A stretch of 64,000 bases of DNA from DATKQJ01 sp035534295 (GCA_035534295.1 DATLSE010000022.1:1-64000), one strand, 5' to 3'; shown: positions 8,221 to 17,452, numbered from the stretch's first letter. The notes: a model not told the origin generated them from the sequence alone. A program made the numbers and translations.

Positions 8221-9489
8221 ATGAATAAACAGAGGTTGCGGATGCTGCGAACCGCGGCGGCGGGTAGCTTCATCACACTGCTCATTGCGGCCTGCGGTGG
8301 CGGCGGAACCACCACAGGCACGAACACGAGTCCGGTGGTCATGGCCATGGTGGGCCCGCTGACCGGCGGATACGCCGTTGACGGCGCTCCGATCCTCGAA
8401 GGATCGAAGGTCGCAACCTACGAGATCAACCACAATGGTGGAATCATGGGTCGCCAGGTCCAGCTGGACCAGGTGGACACCCTTGGTGACCCCGGTGACG
8501 CGGTCCCGGCTCTCAACAAGGAGCTGGCAACCGGAAACCCGGTGGCCCTCATCGGCCCGGTCACCCTCGAGATCCACGCCCTCCAGCCCATCTTCGACCG
8601 GGCCCAGATCGTGGACGGGTGGAACGGAGGCGCGACCTCGTTCGACAACAACACCGACAAGTGGCTTTGGCGCTGCAACGCGTCTGACTCCGAGCTCGGT
8701 GTCGCCATGGCCGAGTACGCCCACGAAAAGGGCTACACCAGCGCCATCATGTTCATGTCCAACAGCGTCACCGTGCAGACCCTGGAGCCGGTCATATCCG
8801 CAGCCTTCAAGGCCCTGGGTGGAAACATGCTCGGAACCGTGGGACTCACCCCCCTGCAGACCAACTACCTGACCGAGGTTCAGAAGGCGGTCAGCTATAA
8901 GCCGCAGGTCATCTTCACTCAGATGGAGCCCGCCACCGCCTCGGTGGCGTTCAAGGACTTCCAGCAGATCGATAACCTGGCGATTCCTTTCATCGGAACC
9001 GACCTCGAGTCCGGTGCCGACTTCATCAAGGCCGTCGGCGCTGACGTCGCCAAGGCCCACATGACGGCCATTACCGGCAGCAACGCGCTCACCGGAGCGG
9101 CGCAGTTTTACCCGGCGCTGTACCAGACCGTCATGGGCCACGAGCCCCTGGGCGGATCGGGCTACGCCTACGACTGCGAGATCGTATTCGCCCTCGCCAT
9201 GCAATACGCCAAGTCGACCGACCCCAAGGTGTGGGTTAACGACATTGAGAAGATCTCGAATCCGCCTGGAGTCGCGGTGACCGACTACAAGACGGCTCTG
9301 GCAGACCTTAAGGCTGGCAAGAAGATCAACTATGAGGGCGTCAGTGGCCCCATGGACTTCAACCAGTACCACAACGTCACGGGAGCCTGGGACGTCGTTG
9401 TCGCCTCCGGCACCGCGGACGGAGCCACCACTACGACCGAGACCATTCCCGCCGCGACCATCCAGAAGGTGGTCAACCTGGAGGGGTAG
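8221..9489 (+). CDS. livK: periplasmic-binding lipoprotein of the Liv-type ABC importer
   Basis: Type-I periplasmic binding protein (leucine-binding family), 422 residues. The N-terminus is a lipoprotein signal with lipobox LIAAC (Cys25) followed by a Gly/Thr-rich linker. The mature part starts VVMAMVGPLTGGYAVDG, where the family binds the ligand carboxylate, and ends in a region with TDYKTALADLKAG. It delivers substrate to LivHMGF. GGAGG at 8202 is 14 nt before the ATG, a little long. A strong hairpin after the gene closes the operon. Ligand unknown; the neighbours argue for a catabolised organic compound. Confidence 0.93.
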   Translation: MNKQRLRMLRTAAAGSFITLLIAACGGGGTTTGTNTSPVVMAMVGPLTGGYAVDGAPILEGSKVATYEINHNGGIMGRQVQLDQVDTLGDPGDAVPALNKELATGNPVALIGPVTLEIHALQPIFDRAQIVDGWNGGATSFDNNTDKWLWRCNASDSELGVAMAEYAHEKGYTSAIMFMSNSVTVQTLEPVISAAFKALGGNMLGTVGLTPLQTNYLTEVQKAVSYKPQVIFTQMEPATASVAFKDFQQIDNLAIPFIGTDLESGADFIKAVGADVAKAHMTAITGSNALTGAAQFYPALYQTVMGHEPLGGSGYAYDCEIVFALAMQYAKSTDPKVWVNDIEKISNPPGVAVTDYKTALADLKAGKKINYEGVSGPMDFNQYHNVTGAWDVVVASGTADGATTTTETIPAATIQKVVNLEG

Positions 9490-9514
9490 GTCTTCCGCCA
9501 TTCGATTACCGGAG

Positions 9515-9544
9515 CAGGGGTGGGGCCCGGCGGCCCCGCCCCTG
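9515..9544 (+). terminator. terminator hairpin after the importer operon
   Basis: CAGGGGTGGGGCC (9515-9527) pairs with GGCCCCGCCCCTG (9532-9544) over 13 positions with one T-G wobble and a 4-nt loop. It is followed by TTCG but no long T-run. Location 26 nt after the binding-protein stop fits transcription termination. Confidence 0.6.
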
Positions 9545-9678
9545 TTCGACCGTCCACCTCGCTAGTTTCCATGTGGTCGCGCCGGGGGCCACGGCCGTAG
9601 GGTGGGCACGGCACTACACCGATCATCTAGGGCGCTCGAATACGCGCGCCATGGCCGGGCATCCGGAGGGGAGCGGGA

Positions 9679-10707
9679 TTGAACACGATCAAGGTAGCGG
9701 TGGTCGGGACCGGGTGGATCGGTAGCATCAGGGCGGTGACCTGCGCGGATCACGCGCTCGTTGAGGAGCTCCACCTGGCCGAGATTCGACCGGACGTCGC
9801 GGCACAGACGGCCGCCACGACGCGCGCGGCGTCGTGGGTGCTCGATTACCACGATCTCATCGACAAGGTCGATGCCGCCATCATCTCGACCACGCCCGAG
9901 ACTACGCACTATCCGATCGCGCGGGACTTTCTGGCCGCTGGCAAGCACGTGCTGCTGGAGAAGCCGATGGGCCTTACGCTCGAGGAGGCAGATGAACTCA
10001 TCGACCTCGCTGAGCGTGGGAACCTAAAGTTTACGATCGGATACACACAGCGCTACAACCCTCGCTACTCGTACGTGAAGAAGTGTATCGACGAGGGGCT
10101 GGTCGGGCGCCCGGTCACCGCCCTCATCTCTCGCCACATCACGCGTGCGATCGGCAACAAGATTGCCGGTCGGGGAGAGCTCGGGCCCGCCCAGATGGAG
10201 GCGACGCACGACATCGACCTCGTCATGTGGTGGATGGGGGAGAACGTTCGCGCCCAGACCGTCTACGCGCGCAGCGTCGACGGCATCATGAAGGAGCGAC
10301 ACGGGCTGCCCGACTGCACCTGGATCATGGTCACCAACTCCGACGGCACCACCTTCACCATCGGTGCGAACTGGAACCTTCCACTGGAGTATCCAGGTCT
10401 TCACACCACCACGGCTGAGTTCGTGGGTACCGACGGGGCCCTGTTCATCGACGATAGCCACCGGGAGGTACTCCTGAGCACGGTCAAGTCCGGGCTGCAG
10501 CGGCCGATGTCGACGATGCCTGGCGAGCAGGCGGGTCACGTGTTCCAGGGTCCCATGGAGGCTGAGACCAAGCAGTTTATTGAGGCTGTGGCGTGGAATC
10601 GGCCGGTGATCGTGACCGCCCGGCAGGCCCGCCACGTGATGGAAATCACCCTCGCAGCGGAGCTCTCGGCCCAGCGTCTGCAGCCGGTGGAGCTGCCCCT
10701 ACGGTGA
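9679..10707 (+). CDS. Gfo/Idh/MocA family oxidoreductase
   Basis: NAD(P)-dependent sugar or cyclitol-type oxidoreductase, 342 residues. The Rossmann motif is VVGTGWIGS at the N-terminus. The EKPMGLTLEEAD segment carries the conserved Glu-Lys-Pro of this family, and the catalytic-domain motif is EATHDIDLVMWWMG, with the His/Asp of the HDIDL active site. The C-terminal beta-sheet domain is complete. TTG start is supported by GGAGGGGAG at 9665-9673. Its TGA overlaps the next gene's ATG by one base, so it is co-translated with the hydrolase that follows. Confidence 0.9.
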   Translation: MNTIKVAVVGTGWIGSIRAVTCADHALVEELHLAEIRPDVAAQTAATTRAASWVLDYHDLIDKVDAAIISTTPETTHYPIARDFLAAGKHVLLEKPMGLTLEEADELIDLAERGNLKFTIGYTQRYNPRYSYVKKCIDEGLVGRPVTALISRHITRAIGNKIAGRGELGPAQMEATHDIDLVMWWMGENVRAQTVYARSVDGIMKERHGLPDCTWIMVTNSDGTTFTIGANWNLPLEYPGLHTTTAEFVGTDGALFIDDSHREVLLSTVKSGLQRPMSTMPGEQAGHVFQGPMEAETKQFIEAVAWNRPVIVTARQARHVMEITLAAELSAQRLQPVELPLR

Positions 10708-11459
10708 TGAGCTCGGGAAACGTAGGAGAGCCCCTGATCCTGATCCACTCCCTGGGTACTGGGGCCGGTCTCTGGGATCCTAGGCTGCCGGCCCTAAAAG
10801 AGCATTTCGACGTCATCACCTACGACGTGCGTGGCCACGGCGACCCCGCGTGGGATGGCCCTGACTTTAGCGTCGAAGATTGCGCCCGCGATCTGGAGGA
10901 GATGATTCGGGATCGGGGGCTGGGCCGGGTCCATCTCTTCGGTCTGACCCTGGGGGGCAGCATCGCACTCTGCTTTGCCGGCATGTTCCCCGAGCGCGTG
11001 CGCTCACTGGTGGTGGCCGACGCCGCCCCCTGGTACGGGGAAGCGGGCGCCAGGTCCTGGGAGGAACGCGCGCGGGCCACCGTACGGACGCCGCGCGAAG
11101 AGACGTTTCAGGCGTCGCTCCCGCTCTGGTTCACCCCCGGATTCATCGCATCCCAATCGGCGGAGGTGGCCCGTGTCAAGACCGTATTCATGCGCACCTC
11201 CAATGCCGGACACGCGGCCGCCTGCCGAGCGCTGGGTGGACTGGACGCACGCCCGTGGTTACCCAGGATCACCGCGCCGACCCTCGTCATGACCGGCGAG
11301 CTGGACGCGCGGACGCCGGTGGCGGTGGGACGGGAGGTGGCGGAGTCGATCACGGGAGCCACATTTGAGGTGCTGCCCGGCCTGGTCCACCTGACTCCGA
11401 TCGAGAGTCCCGTGGCGGTGAAGCGGGCGCTTGAGCACATGCTGGCGAGGCAGGCATGA
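10707..11459 (+). CDS. alpha/beta hydrolase, 3-oxoadipate enol-lactonase-like, with Thr at the nucleophile position
   Basis: Short alpha/beta hydrolase of 250 residues. The oxyanion-hole loop is HSLGTG, the strand after it is YDVRGHGDP. The nucleophile elbow reads GLTLGG where relatives have GLSLGG, so Thr81 replaces the catalytic Ser (codon ACC). Asp200 (GELDARTP) and His228 (GLVHLTP) are present, so the rest of the triad is intact. ATG 10707 shares one base with the preceding stop. The family hydrolyses enol-lactones and C-C bonds; with Thr it may be slow, altered or non-hydrolytic. Confidence 0.88.
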   Translation: MSSGNVGEPLILIHSLGTGAGLWDPRLPALKEHFDVITYDVRGHGDPAWDGPDFSVEDCARDLEEMIRDRGLGRVHLFGLTLGGSIALCFAGMFPERVRSLVVADAAPWYGEAGARSWEERARATVRTPREETFQASLPLWFTPGFIASQSAEVARVKTVFMRTSNAGHAAACRALGGLDARPWLPRITAPTLVMTGELDARTPVAVGREVAESITGATFEVLPGLVHLTPIESPVAVKRALEHMLARQA

Positions 11460-12436
11460 AGCTGGGGTTGCACCTGATCCCGGATTCGTGGGAGAGCTTT
11501 AAGCGGCGGGCGCGCGCGGCGGACGAGGCGGGGTTCGACAGCTTGTGGGTGGCCGAGAGCTCGCTCACGGTGCAGGACGTGTACGTCGCTCTGACGGTGG
11601 CGGCCGGATGCACCGAGCGCGTCCGGCTGGGCCCCGGGTGCACCAACGTGGTCTTGAGACACGAGGCGATGGTGGCGGCGGCGCTGGGGTCGATCGACGA
11701 GCTGGCGCCAGGGCGGGTGTTCTGCGCCATCGGTTCGGGGGATACCCCGATCCGGGCCCTGGGTCGCAGCCCATCCAAGGTGGATGAGATGCGGGTGGCG
11801 GTGGAGCACATCCGGGAGCTGACCGCGGGCCGAGAGGTGGAGTACGCAGGGCGCGGGGTGAGCCTGACCTGGGCCAAGCGTCAGATGCCGGTGTACGTCA
11901 CGGCGGAGGGTCCGCGGACACTCCAGATGGCGGCGGAGGTGGCCGACGGGATCCTCAACAGCAGCGGCACCAGCGCGGAGGTGCGAGGCTGGCTGGAGGA
12001 GCAGGTGGGGGAGGGCTGCCGGCGTGCGGGTCGGGCGCGGGAGGACGTGGAGTTATGGCTCTCGAGCATGCTCTCGTTGGGATCTGAGCGAGGGCAGGCT
12101 CGGGAGGCGATCAGGCCCCGGGTGGCAAACCGGGCCCGGCACAACATGATGGCAGCGCCCCAGCTGGTACCGGCGGGGGAGCGGGAGGCGGGGCAGAGGC
12201 TGATCGACAACTTCGATGTCAACGCCTGGTACGACCCCAAGCACGCGGGCTTGGTGAACGACTACATGGTGGATCGGTTTGCGATTGCGGGGACGGTGGA
12301 GGACGTCGTGGCTAGCCTGGGCGAGCTGGAGCGTGCGGGGGTGCAGGGGCTGATGCTGGACTTTCCCATGCAGTCGTTTGACGCCACGCTCGAGATCTTC
12401 GCCCAGCGCGTGATGCCAGAGCTCTCCCTCGATTGA
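11456..12436 (+). CDS. LLM-class flavin/F420-dependent oxidoreductase
   Basis: Luciferase-like monooxygenase family barrel, 326 residues, closest in style to the F420-dependent methylene-H4MPT reductase and glucose-6-phosphate dehydrogenase group rather than FMN luciferases. It has the N-terminal KLGLHL strand, ADEAGFDSLWVAES, the GPGCTNVVLRHEAMVAA region and the cofactor segment FCAIGSGDTPIRALG. The C-terminal VEDVVASLGELERAGVQGL is the standard closing helix. ATG overlaps the hydrolase stop (ATGA). It is the last gene of a three-gene unit with the Gfo/Idh/MocA enzyme and hydrolase. Cofactor choice is inferred. Confidence 0.88.
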   Translation: MKLGLHLIPDSWESFKRRARAADEAGFDSLWVAESSLTVQDVYVALTVAAGCTERVRLGPGCTNVVLRHEAMVAAALGSIDELAPGRVFCAIGSGDTPIRALGRSPSKVDEMRVAVEHIRELTAGREVEYAGRGVSLTWAKRQMPVYVTAEGPRTLQMAAEVADGILNSSGTSAEVRGWLEEQVGEGCRRAGRAREDVELWLSSMLSLGSERGQAREAIRPRVANRARHNMMAAPQLVPAGEREAGQRLIDNFDVNAWYDPKHAGLVNDYMVDRFAIAGTVEDVVASLGELERAGVQGLMLDFPMQSFDATLEIFAQRVMPELSLD

Positions 12437-12789
12437 TCGAGGCGCCGCCGGCGCGCGCCGGATCCGGGTCGGAGGCGGCCATCCCGGTGCCGACGGTGCG
12501 CGGGGCGACCTGCCCGACCAGCTCGACGATAGTCTCACCGAATTCACCGCCCGGCTGCGGCGTCCTCGAGTTCGCCACGCCACCTGCCGCCGCGACGGGT
12601 GTCCTGCGGCCTGGTTGGTAAGGCACGCAGCGCCGCCGTCGCCCTCCATGCCTGGGTCCCGCATCGCCGACCGGGGTGGTCTCCGCCAGCGCGCCGGCTC
12701 AAATTGCAAGGTGCGCTGGAGCTGAAGTAAACTCATGCCGATTCCTGATAGTGAAACAGGATCTCGCAACCTGAAACCCAGGAGCACGC
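12437..12789. other. intergenic region before the M24-peptidase operon
   Basis: About 353 bases. No gene recognised; weakly protein-like stretches occur in several frames but have no RBS or recognisable motifs. The 3' end holds a promoter candidate for the next operon. Confidence 0.55.
12704..12733 (+). promoter_or_regulatory. candidate promoter for the 12.8-17.4 kb operon
   Basis: TTGCAA (12704-12709) and TAAACT (12728-12733) are separated by 18 bases. This is an AT-richer patch in an otherwise GC-rich stretch and lies about 57 bases upstream of the first start codon. Confidence 0.45.
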
Positions 12790-14079
12790 ATGCCTGAGCA
12801 ACCCTCTAACTACGGCAAGAACATGGACCTGTCCTTCCTGGAGAAGCCCCATGAGTTCGAGCCTCGGCGTACCTACAGCTACACCGCGACCGACTGGCAG
12901 GCGCGGGTCGACTTCGATCGCATGCGCCGAGAGCGTCTGGCTCGGGCGCGGGCGATGATGGAGAAGCACGACATCGGCGCTCTGGTCTGCTTTGTGGGCG
13001 AGAACGTCAGGTACATCACGAGTGTCTACCAGGGCAACTGGAAGAACAACATCTACATCCGCTACTGCGTGCTTCCGCGCGGCGGGGACCCAGTCCTCTT
13101 CGAGACGGCCGGATCCGACCTCGAGTGCGCCAAGATCGACGCCCCCTGGCTCAAGGGCAACATCCGCCCCGCCATCACGTGGAAGTGGGCCGAGACCGCC
13201 GAGCCGATGATGGCGGCGAAGATGGCCGACTCCGTGCTCCGCGTCTTGCGCGAGAACAACGTCGACAAGGAGCGCATCGGGGTTGACGTTTACGACCCCG
13301 CCGCCTATGCCGCGTTCCAGAACCTTGGGCTGAACGTGGTCAGCGCCTGGCCGGCCATGTCGGGGGCCCGGGTGGTCAAGACCGCGGACGAAATCGAGTG
13401 CCTCAAGATCTCCTCCGCCATCGGAGACACCTCGTTCTGGAAGATCGAACACGAATGGCTCAAGCCCGGTGTCAAGGAGAGCTACATCACCGCCAAGGTG
13501 AACGAGTACCTGTACGAGCACGGGTTCGACTTCGTCTACGACATCATCGTCGCCTCAGGCGGCAACACCAGCCCCTACCGGCGCTGGCACACCGACAAGG
13601 TGGTGCGCCAGGGCGATCTGGTGATCATCGACCAGAACGCGGTCGGGCCCGGGGGCTACTTCGTCGACTTCGTGCGCACCTTCAAGGTCGACGGCCGCTG
13701 GACCGAGAAGGAGAAGGACCTCTACAAGGAGTGCCACGAGTCGATGTACGCCGCCATCGAGCAGATGCGTGCAGGGAACACGACCGCCGACGTGGCGGCC
13801 AAGCTTCCCACCTACGCCGACGATGAGTTCGGCACGGTCACCCTGCAGCAGTTCGCGCACTCCATCGGCCTCTCCCTCTACGAGGGGATGTGGATCTCCC
13901 GGGCCTACTCGCTCGACTACCCGGTGGTGCTCGAGGAGGGCATGTACTTCGCCGCCGAGACCTTCTCCGGTCACCCCGGACTGGAGCAGACCGTGCGCCT
14001 CGAAGAGAACCTTCTGGTGACCAAGGATGGCCCCATCCTGTTCACCAAGTACCCGTTCGACGAGGTGGCCCTCTCCTAG
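12790..14079 (+). CDS. M24-family metallohydrolase (Xaa-Pro peptidase / DddP-like fold)
   Basis: Pita-bread-fold protein, 429 residues: creatinase-type N-terminal domain (about 40-200) and M24 catalytic domain. Metal ligands are visible as Asp281 (VIIDQN), Asp293 (YFVDFVRTF), His357 (FAHSIG), Glu390 (AAETFSG) and Glu405 (VRLEEN). The long N-terminus and the TKYPFD ending recall the DMSP lyase DddP/creatinase-like branch, in which the fold does non-peptidase chemistry, although the residue two after the first ligand Asp is Asn here. It starts an operon with a hydroxyacid dehydrogenase, an amidohydrolase and a DRE-TIM enzyme, which favours small-molecule catabolism over protein turnover. Confidence 0.88.
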   Translation: MPEQPSNYGKNMDLSFLEKPHEFEPRRTYSYTATDWQARVDFDRMRRERLARARAMMEKHDIGALVCFVGENVRYITSVYQGNWKNNIYIRYCVLPRGGDPVLFETAGSDLECAKIDAPWLKGNIRPAITWKWAETAEPMMAAKMADSVLRVLRENNVDKERIGVDVYDPAAYAAFQNLGLNVVSAWPAMSGARVVKTADEIECLKISSAIGDTSFWKIEHEWLKPGVKESYITAKVNEYLYEHGFDFVYDIIVASGGNTSPYRRWHTDKVVRQGDLVIIDQNAVGPGGYFVDFVRTFKVDGRWTEKEKDLYKECHESMYAAIEQMRAGNTTADVAAKLPTYADDEFGTVTLQQFAHSIGLSLYEGMWISRAYSLDYPVVLEEGMYFAAETFSGHPGLEQTVRLEENLLVTKDGPILFTKYPFDEVALS

Positions 14080-14082
14080 GCC

Positions 14083-15066
14083 ATGACCCGGGTACTCGTA
14101 ACTGACCACGTTTTCGGCTCGCTCGACATCGAACGCAGCGTGCTCGAGCCGCTGGGGGCGGAGGTCGTGCTGGCGCCAGCGGCGGACGAGGACACCCTCG
14201 TCCGGCTGGCCGCCGGCGTCGACGCGATGCTCGTCTGCTACGCCCGCATCACCGAGCCCGTCGTTGCCGCCGCGGCCGGGACCTGCCGGGTCATGGCGCG
14301 CTACGGCATTGGATACGACAACATCCCGGTCGATCGGGCGACTCAGGCCGGGATCCTGGTCACCAACGTCCCCGACTACTGCCTGGACGAGGTCGCCGAC
14401 CACACCATGGCCCTTTTGCTCAGCGTTGGGCGCGGCGTTGCCCACGCTTATGTCGGTGTTCGCGAAGGTGGATGGGCGGTGCCCCAATCCGGCATCCATC
14501 GCCTCCGCGGGCGCCGCCTGGCGCTGATCGGGACCGGCCGCATCGGTCGCCGGGTGGCTGAACGGGCGCTGGCCTTCGGTCTGGAGGTGGTGGGTTATGA
14601 CCCCTTCGTGACCAACTGGGACCTGCCACAGGTGACGCGCGTGGGAAGCGTGGAGGAGGCGGTAGCCGAGGCTGACTTCATCTCCCTTCACGCCCCCATG
14701 TCGGCTGAGAACCATCACCTGATCGGCGCTCAATCGATCGCGCTCATGCGCCGCGCCCCGGTCGTGGTCAATACCTCCCGCGGCGGCCTGGTCGATCTGG
14801 ACGCCTGCCTGACGGGGTTGGATTCGGGTCGCCTGGGCGGGGTGGCCCTGGACGTGACCGAGGTCGAACCGCTGCCTGCGGGCCATCCGCTGCGCACCCA
14901 CCCCCGGGCGGTGATCACCCCTCACGCCGCGTTCTACTCCGCCGAAGCCCAAGACGAGCTCCAGGCCCGGGCGGCCGACGAGGTGGCGCGGGCATTGAAG
15001 GGTGAGGCGCCGCGCTGCCCGGTCAATCCTCAGGTCCTGCAGGCCGGCGGCGCCGAGCCGGCTTAG
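14083..15066 (+). CDS. D-2-hydroxyacid dehydrogenase (CtBP/phosphoglycerate dehydrogenase type)
   Basis: NAD-dependent D-isomer-specific 2-hydroxyacid dehydrogenase, 327 residues. The substrate loop is RYGIGYDNIPVD, the Rossmann motif GTGRIGR (150-156). The catalytic Arg is in NTSRGGLVD (Arg233), Glu in DVTEVEP (Glu260) and His in TPHAAFYS (His281). The Ala-Phe-Tyr after His, in place of the usual Gly-Gly, resembles the C-terminal-binding-protein subgroup. It begins 3 nt after the M24 gene. It may reduce or oxidise a 2-oxo acid produced in this pathway rather than serving serine synthesis. Confidence 0.9.
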   Translation: MTRVLVTDHVFGSLDIERSVLEPLGAEVVLAPAADEDTLVRLAAGVDAMLVCYARITEPVVAAAAGTCRVMARYGIGYDNIPVDRATQAGILVTNVPDYCLDEVADHTMALLLSVGRGVAHAYVGVREGGWAVPQSGIHRLRGRRLALIGTGRIGRRVAERALAFGLEVVGYDPFVTNWDLPQVTRVGSVEEAVAEADFISLHAPMSAENHHLIGAQSIALMRRAPVVVNTSRGGLVDLDACLTGLDSGRLGGVALDVTEVEPLPAGHPLRTHPRAVITPHAAFYSAEAQDELQARAADEVARALKGEAPRCPVNPQVLQAGGAEPA

Positions 15067-15138
15067 CGCGGCGATGGCCGTGCTCCAGTTTCAAAGACCA
15101 CTCCTCCGTTCCATCCCGCACCTTTGTGGAGACATGCC

Positions 15139-16101
15139 TTGAAAATCGATACCCATAACCACGCCATCCCGCCCGCAACCGTCGAGCTCCTGCGGCGTGA
15201 GAAGGTGTACAAGTCCGAGGTCCGCGACAACCGCATCATCGTGGCGGCCAACCCGATTTTCGACCTCATCGACTCCTTTCTCACGGCCAAGGGCAAGCTG
15301 GCCGAGCTCGAACGCTGCGGTCTGGAGGCGGCGGTTGTATCGAGCTCTCCCACCCTCTTCTACTACGACGTCGACGCCGCCGCCGGGGAGGCCATGGCTC
15401 GGACCGTGAATCAGGGGCTGGTGGAGATGTGCGCCGAGGCACCGGAACGCCTCAAGTGGATGGCCACGGTGCCCATGCAGGCGCCTGAGGTCGCGGTGAC
15501 GGTGCTTGAGGACGCGATCAAGGCCGGGGCCGTCGGGGTGGAGGTCGGGACCTCAATCGCCGGTGGGCGCCTGGACGAGGCGCGATTCGAGCCCTTCTGG
15601 GCCGCCGCCGAGCGCTCCGGTCTGCCGGTCATGCTCCATCCCGCGTTCAATGAGCCCAGCGCCGCTCTGGAACCCTTCTACCTGACCAACGTCATCGGCA
15701 ACCTGCTCGAGACCACGATCACCGTGGAACGCCTGATCTCGCGCGGGGTGCTCGACCGCCACCCCGGCGTGCGCCTGCTCTTGGTCCACGCCGGAGGGTA
15801 CTTTCCCTTCCAGGCTGGGCGCCTCAAGCATGCCCGCACAGTGCGCGAGGAATTGAAGGACAGCCCGACCGATCCTTGGCAGTACGTCGGCCGCCAGCTT
15901 CTCTTCGACGTCGTCACCCACGACGTTCAGGCGCTCCGCTACCTGGTCTCACGGCTGGGGGTGGACAGCATCGTCATGGGCACGGACCTGCCCTTCGACA
16001 TGGCCATGACCGACGCCGTAAAGATGCTGGAGGAGGCCACCGACGCCGCCACCGCCGAGCGCATCACCGAGGCCAACCCGGCCGCCCTCTTCGGTTTCTA
16101 A
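15139..16101 (+). CDS. amidohydrolase family 2 (ACMSD-type decarboxylase/hydrolase)
   Basis: TIM-barrel metal-dependent enzyme of the aminocarboxymuconate-semialdehyde decarboxylase group, 320 residues. Metal ligands: DTHNH near the N-terminus, His in VMLHPAF, His in LLLVHAGG and Asp in MGTDLPFD. Such enzymes decarboxylate or hydrate aromatic-ring-cleavage products. TTG 15139 is chosen because GGAG lies 7 nt upstream and it gives the expected short leader before the first metal motif; a TTG at 15124 would add five residues. In the same run as the hydroxyacid dehydrogenase and DRE-TIM enzyme. Confidence 0.88.
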   Translation: MKIDTHNHAIPPATVELLRREKVYKSEVRDNRIIVAANPIFDLIDSFLTAKGKLAELERCGLEAAVVSSSPTLFYYDVDAAAGEAMARTVNQGLVEMCAEAPERLKWMATVPMQAPEVAVTVLEDAIKAGAVGVEVGTSIAGGRLDEARFEPFWAAAERSGLPVMLHPAFNEPSAALEPFYLTNVIGNLLETTITVERLISRGVLDRHPGVRLLLVHAGGYFPFQAGRLKHARTVREELKDSPTDPWQYVGRQLLFDVVTHDVQALRYLVSRLGVDSIVMGTDLPFDMAMTDAVKMLEEATDAATAERITEANPAALFGF

Positions 16102-16126
16102 CCCGCAACCACAAGGAGTCAGCGCC

Positions 16127-17359
16127 ATGCCCGACGAGCCCTGGAAGACAAAGGATTATTTCGTCAGCCCGTGGAACTACCAGCCCGAGGTTACGGCCGA
16201 GTTCACGCCCCCGGCCCGCCTCGAAATCCACGACGTGACCCTGCGCGACGGCGAGCAGCAGGCGGGTGTGGAATTCACGCCCGACGAGAAGGTCCGAATC
16301 GCCGAAGCCCTGGCCGAAGCCGGTGTCCAGCGCATTGAGGCCGGGCTGCCGGCCGTCTCGGCCGGGGACGCCGAGGCCGTCCGCCGCATCGCCAAGCTCG
16401 GTCTGCCGGCCAAGATCTACGCCTTCTCGCGCTGCATGGTCGAGGACGTCAAGCGCGCTCTCGACGCGGGCGCCGAAGCCATCGTGATGGAGATCCCTTC
16501 CAGCCAGCACATCATCGAGCTGGCCTACAAGTGGGACTACGAGCGCGCAGTTGAACTCAGCATTGAATCAACCCGCTTCGCGCACGAGAACGGACTCGCG
16601 GTCTCCTTCTTTCCGATCGACTCCACCCGGGCCAACATCACCGACTTTTTGGACCTGATCCAGCTCATCGAGCGCGACGGTCACATGGATTCCCTGGCCC
16701 TGGTCGACACCTTCGGCGTGCTCTCGCCCGACGCCGCCGCGTTCATGGCACGCAAGGTTCGCGAGCGCGTCAACAAGCCGCTCGAGGCCCATTTCCACAT
16801 GGACTTCTCGCTTGGGGTGGCGAACACCATCGGGGCGGTCATGAACGGCGTCGGGACGATCCAGGTGTCGGTCACGGGGCTGGGTGAGCGGGCCGGAAAC
16901 ACCCCGCTCGAGGACACCGTGATGGCGCTCAAGACCATGTATGGCGTCGACGCCGGAATCGACACGACCAAGCTCTATGGGCTGTCGAAACTGGTGCGCG
17001 AAATCGCCAAGGTGACGGTGCCCTCCAATCGGAGTGTGGTGGGAGACCGGCTGTTCCACGTGGAATCCGGCATCATCGCCAGCTGGGTCCGCAACGTTGG
17101 CCAGGAGAACCTGACCGAGGCCTTCCCCTACCGTCCCGAGCTGGTCGGCCAGACCGGACCCGAGGTGGTGCTGGGTAAGGGCAGCGGGCTCGACTCGGTC
17201 CTGATCTGGCTGGACAAGACCGGCCTGGGCCCGGCCAGCAACGAGGCCATGAACGCCATCCTGCAAGAGGTCAAGGCGATGTCCCTGCAGAAGAAGGGCC
17301 TTTTGAGCGAGGAGGACTTCCGCAAGATCGCCCAGGGCGTACTCGGCCAGGCGGGCTGA
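16127..17359 (+). CDS. DRE-TIM metallolyase family protein (homocitrate/isopropylmalate synthase-like)
   Basis: Barrel enzyme of 410 residues with the family signature IHDVTLRDGEQQAG near residue 34, catalytic Glu in RIEAGLPAVSAGD and the metal site AHFHMDFSLG, where most synthases have HCHND. It also has GLGERAGNTPLED, conserved in the homocitrate/citramalate/isopropylmalate synthases. No LeuA-type dimerisation/regulatory domain follows, so it is not a normal leucine enzyme. It may condense or cleave an acyl-CoA and an oxo acid in this catabolic route. Good RBS (AAGGAG) 10 nt before ATG. Last gene before a long terminator hairpin. Confidence 0.85.
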   Translation: MPDEPWKTKDYFVSPWNYQPEVTAEFTPPARLEIHDVTLRDGEQQAGVEFTPDEKVRIAEALAEAGVQRIEAGLPAVSAGDAEAVRRIAKLGLPAKIYAFSRCMVEDVKRALDAGAEAIVMEIPSSQHIIELAYKWDYERAVELSIESTRFAHENGLAVSFFPIDSTRANITDFLDLIQLIERDGHMDSLALVDTFGVLSPDAAAFMARKVRERVNKPLEAHFHMDFSLGVANTIGAVMNGVGTIQVSVTGLGERAGNTPLEDTVMALKTMYGVDAGIDTTKLYGLSKLVREIAKVTVPSNRSVVGDRLFHVESGIIASWVRNVGQENLTEAFPYRPELVGQTGPEVVLGKGSGLDSVLIWLDKTGLGPASNEAMNAILQEVKAMSLQKKGLLSEEDFRKIAQGVLGQAG

Positions 17360-17363
17360 GCTC

Positions 17364-17389
17364 GGCGGGGCGGGCGATCCCGCCCCGCC
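17364..17389. terminator. bidirectional terminator hairpin
   Basis: GGCGGGGCGGG (17364-17374) and CCCGCCCCGCC (17379-17389) form a perfect 11-bp GC stem with loop CGAT. It lies between convergent genes, 4 nt after one stop, and can serve both strands. Confidence 0.7.
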
Positions 17390-17452
17390 GTCCACCGGCG
17401 GCCATGGGGGCGGCCATGGCCACCCCCATCCCCGTCGCTGCCTGGTGCCGGC

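Noticed and set aside
7612..9501. Long minus-strand open frame of about 629 codons opposite livF and the binding-protein gene
   Set aside because: The plus strand has complete, recognisable genes; the antisense frame is a by-product of GC-rich codon use and has no motifs.
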